Below are positions 61,671-64,000 of a stretch of 64,000 nucleotides of DNA, one piece after another (position 1 is the stretch's first letter; the number at the start of each line of letters is the position of its first letter). The stretch is from Arthrobacter sp. (GTDB lineage Bacteria > Actinomycetota > Actinomycetes > Actinomycetales > Micrococcaceae), in assembly GCF_031179985.1 (NCBI RefSeq), contig NZ_JAPSHJ010000005.1, positions 1 through 64,000 of the forward strand. The letters are read 5' to 3'. Below the pieces are notes generated by a model that was not told the DNA's origin, searched no databases, and worked only from the letters and a program-made list of their open reading frames with translations. The translations under genes and the position numbers were made by a program.

Positions 61671-64000
61671 ATGTTTGAGCGATTTACGGACCGTGCCCGT
61701 CGCGTAGTTGTGCTTGCCCAAGAAGAGGCACGCATGCTGAACCACAATTACATTGGTACCGAACACATCCTCTTGGGTTTGATCCATGAAGGTGAGGGCG
61801 TTGCCGCCAAAGCTCTTGAGTCCTTGAGCATTTCGCTCGACGGCGTACGCGAGCAGGTGCAGGAGATCATCGGCCAGGGCCAGCAGGCTCCTTCCGGCCA
61901 CATCCCCTTCACCCCTCGTGCCAAGAAGGTACTGGAGCTGTCCCTGCGTGAAGCACTGCAGCTGGGCCACAACTACATCGGGACGGAGCACATCCTCCTG
62001 GGACTCATCCGTGAGGGTGAAGGTGTTGCCGCCCAGGTGCTGGTCAAGCTCGGTGCTGACCTCAACCGTGTCCGCCAGCAGGTCATCCAACTGCTCTCGG
62101 GTTACCAGGGCAAAGAGACTACCGGTGCCGGTGTTGGCCCAGGCCAGGCTGAGGGAACCCCGGCAGGCTCGGTGGTTCTGGACCAGTTCGGCCGGAACCT
62201 GACGCAGGCTGCCCGCGAGAACAAGCTTGACCCCGTGATCGGGCGCGAACAGGAAATGGAACGCGTTATGCAGGTCCTTTCCCGCCGCACCAAGAACAAC
62301 CCTGTGCTGATCGGTGAACCGGGCGTTGGCAAGACCGCCGTCGTCGAAGGCCTGGCTCAGGCGATTGTCCGCGGGGATGTGCCTGAGACCATCAAGGACA
62401 AGCAGCTTTACACGCTGGACCTTGGCTCCCTCGTTGCCGGTTCCCGTTACCGTGGTGACTTCGAAGAGCGCCTGAAGAAGGTCCTCAAGGAAATCCGCAC
62501 CCGTGGCGACATCATCCTGTTCATCGACGAGATCCACACCCTTGTAGGTGCCGGTGCCGCCGAGGGCGCGATTGACGCCGCTTCCATCCTGAAGCCAATG
62601 CTGGCCCGCGGTGAGCTCCAGACCATCGGTGCCACCACGTTGGATGAATACCGCAAGCACATCGAGAAGGACGCCGCCCTTGAGCGCCGCTTCCAGCCAA
62701 TCCAGGTCAAGGAGCCCTCGGTTGCACATGCAATCGAAATCCTCAAAGGCCTGCGGGACCGCTACGAAGCCCACCACAGGGTCACCATCACCGACGGCGC
62801 CCTCGCGTCGGCAGCGAGCCTCGCCGAACGCTACATTTCGGACCGCTTCCTTCCGGACAAGGCGATCGACCTTATCGACGAAGCCGGTGCACGCCTCCGT
62901 ATTCGCCGGATGACCGCTCCGCCGGAGCTCAAGGCCATGGACGAGCGCATTGCAGAACTCAAGATGGAAAAAGAGTCTGCCATCGACGCCCAGGACTTCG
63001 AGGGCGCCGCTTCACTGCGCGACAAGGAGCAAAAGCTCATTGCCGAGCGGGCCGAGAAGGAACGCCACTGGAAGACCGGCGGGATGGACGACATCTCCGA
63101 GGTGGATGAGGATCTCATCGCCGAGGTGCTGGCCAACTCCACCGGCATCCCGGTCTTCAAGCTGACCGAGGAAGAGTCCTCGCGCCTGCTGAAGATGGAA
63201 GACGAGCTCCACAAGCGCGTTGTCGGCCAGAACGAGGCCATCAAGGCCCTGTCCCAGGCCATCCGCCGGACCCGTGCGGGTCTGAAGGACCCGAAGCGCC
63301 CGGGCGGCTCGTTCATCTTCGCCGGCCCCACGGGCGTCGGAAAGACGGAGCTCGCCAAGGCCCTCGCTGAATTCCTCTTCGGCGAGGAGGACGCCCTCAT
63401 CACGCTGGACATGTCCGAGTACTCGGAGAAGCACACAGTGTCTCGTCTCTTCGGTGCACCTCCCGGCTACGTCGGCTACGAAGAGGGTGGGCAGCTGACT
63501 GAAAAGGTCCGCCGTCGTCCGTTCTCCGTAGTGCTGTTCGACGAAGTTGAAAAGGCCCACGCGGACCTCTTCAACTCCCTCCTGCAGATCCTGGAGGATG
63601 GCCGGTTGACCGACTCACAGGGCCGCGTGGTGGACTTCAAGAACACGGTGATCATCATGACCACCAACCTGGGTACCCGCGACATTTCCAAGAGCGTCGC
63701 AACGGGCTTCCAGTCGGGCACAGATACGCAGACGGGCTACAACCGCATGCGTGCCCGTGTTACCGAGGAGCTGAAGCAGCACTTCCGTCCCGAGTTCCTG
63801 AACCGTGTGGATGACGTTGTGGTGTTCCCGCAGCTGACCCAGGACGAGATCATCGAGATCGTGGACATGTTCGTTGGACGTCTGGAGAAGCGGCTCAAGG
63901 ACAAGGACATGGGCATCGAGCTTACGCCGGCGGCCAAGGTCCTCCTTGCAACCCGCGGTTACGATCCCGCTATGGGCGCCCGGCCGCTGCGCCGGACCAT
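61671..64000 (+). CDS. clpC: Clp protease ATP-binding subunit ClpC (runs off the window)
   Basis: About 776 codons are present and no stop is reached. Two Clp N-repeats open the protein ([21 protein letters not shown] and [19 protein letters not shown]). The first AAA domain has Walker A GEPGVGKT near residue 214, the UVR-type middle region includes [15 protein letters not shown] near 442, and the second AAA domain has [14 protein letters not shown] near 551. It unfolds proteins for ClpP. The last bases reach the '[13 protein letters not shown]' sensor-2 block, so only the C-terminal tail is missing. Confidence 0.97.
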   Translation, partial: MFERFTDRARRVVVLAQEEARMLNHNYIGTEHILLGLIHEGEGVAAKALESLSISLDGVREQVQEIIGQGQQAPSGHIPFTPRAKKVLELSLREALQLGHNYIGTEHILLGLIREGEGVAAQVLVKLGADLNRVRQQVIQLLSGYQGKETTGAGVGPGQAEGTPAGSVVLDQFGRNLTQAARENKLDPVIGREQEMERVMQVLSRRTKNNPVLIGEPGVGKTAVVEGLAQAIVRGDVPETIKDKQLYTLDLGSLVAGSRYRGDFEERLKKVLKEIRTRGDIILFIDEIHTLVGAGAAEGAIDAASILKPMLARGELQTIGATTLDEYRKHIEKDAALERRFQPIQVKEPSVAHAIEILKGLRDRYEAHHRVTITDGALASAASLAERYISDRFLPDKAIDLIDEAGARLRIRRMTAPPELKAMDERIAELKMEKESAIDAQDFEGAASLRDKEQKLIAERAEKERHWKTGGMDDISEVDEDLIAEVLANSTGIPVFKLTEEESSRLLKMEDELHKRVVGQNEAIKALSQAIRRTRAGLKDPKRPGGSFIFAGPTGVGKTELAKALAEFLFGEEDALITLDMSEYSEKHTVSRLFGAPPGYVGYEEGGQLTEKVRRRPFSVVLFDEVEKAHADLFNSLLQILEDGRLTDSQGRVVDFKNTVIIMTTNLGTRDISKSVATGFQSGTDTQTGYNRMRARVTEELKQHFRPEFLNRVDDVVVFPQLTQDEIIEIVDMFVGRLEKRLKDKDMGIELTPAAKVLLATRGYDPAMGARPLRRT

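Noticed and set aside
61261..61707. A 148-codon frame between lsr2 and clpC.
   Set aside because: It runs through the lsr2 terminator and into clpC out of frame, and shows no protein character.
1..64000. Search by eye for tRNA genes, CRISPR repeats, riboswitches and phage integrases.
   Set aside because: None was seen; short tRNA-like or switch-like structures could be missed without a covariance search.

Overview
The window is about 64 kb of high-GC actinobacterial chromosome. Its core gene order points to Arthrobacter or a close relative (Micrococcaceae): pheA, a small protein, a diacylglycerol-kinase-like gene and serS; tilS and hpt; ftsH-folE-folP-folB-folK-DUF3180-PH-PH-DUF2520-panC; and lysS, lsr2, clpC. 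The genus is an inference from gene order and protein sequence style, not from a database search. I found no tRNA, rRNA, CRISPR array or replication origin.

Layout. 1-5.9 kb is accessory DNA: the end of an IS481-type transposase, a possible IS30 scrap, a RibD/DHFR-like reductase, a MerR regulator divergent from a class IV aminotransferase, an ArsR-VOC pair, and an IclR regulator behind a cyclase and a small partner gene. An amidase follows (5.9-7.3 kb). 7.5-11.7 kb is core (rhodanese, pheA, small protein, lipid-kinase-like gene, serS). 11.7-17.0 kb is a sugar-oxidation locus (two Gfo/Idh/MocA dehydrogenases and a ThuA-like protein, divergent from a LacI regulator), then a SnoaL/TetR divergent pair. 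17.3-18.9 kb holds a Cof-type HAD phosphatase and a SatD-like HTH protein. 19.0-22.1 kb is a tightly overlapping four-gene cassette headed by a WXG100-type protein. 22.3-34.4 kb holds phosphoketolase, pyrophosphatase, a PBP4-type carboxypeptidase, a two-component system with an ABC exporter, a DUF2342 metalloprotease, tilS and hpt. 34.4-46.9 kb separates hpt from ftsH, which are neighbours in the relatives I know. It carries a pectin/arabinan-use locus: LacI, GH43, DUF6807, sugar ABC importer, and two secreted pectate lyase-pectin methylesterase proteins, the second with a truncated esterase. 46.9-64 kb is core again (ftsH, folate genes, panC, an MFS pump, lysS, lsr2, clpC running off the end).

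How genes work together. The pectin locus forms a complete scheme: secreted lyase/esterase enzymes cut and de-esterify pectin, the ABC importer takes up oligomers, intracellular GH43 and the DUF6807 protein process side chains, and LacI probably represses both arms through three GAAASTTTC sites in the shared intergenic region. The 11.7-15.9 kb locus looks like a 3-keto-sugar type pathway controlled by its own LacI through CGAAA-N2-TTTCG operators. Several genes have a TANNNT -10 box placed 6-8 nt before the start codon and no Shine-Dalgarno, so leaderless transcription seems common here. The strongest candidate for something undescribed is the WXG100-headed cassette at 18998-22086, which has no type VII secretion machinery in this window.
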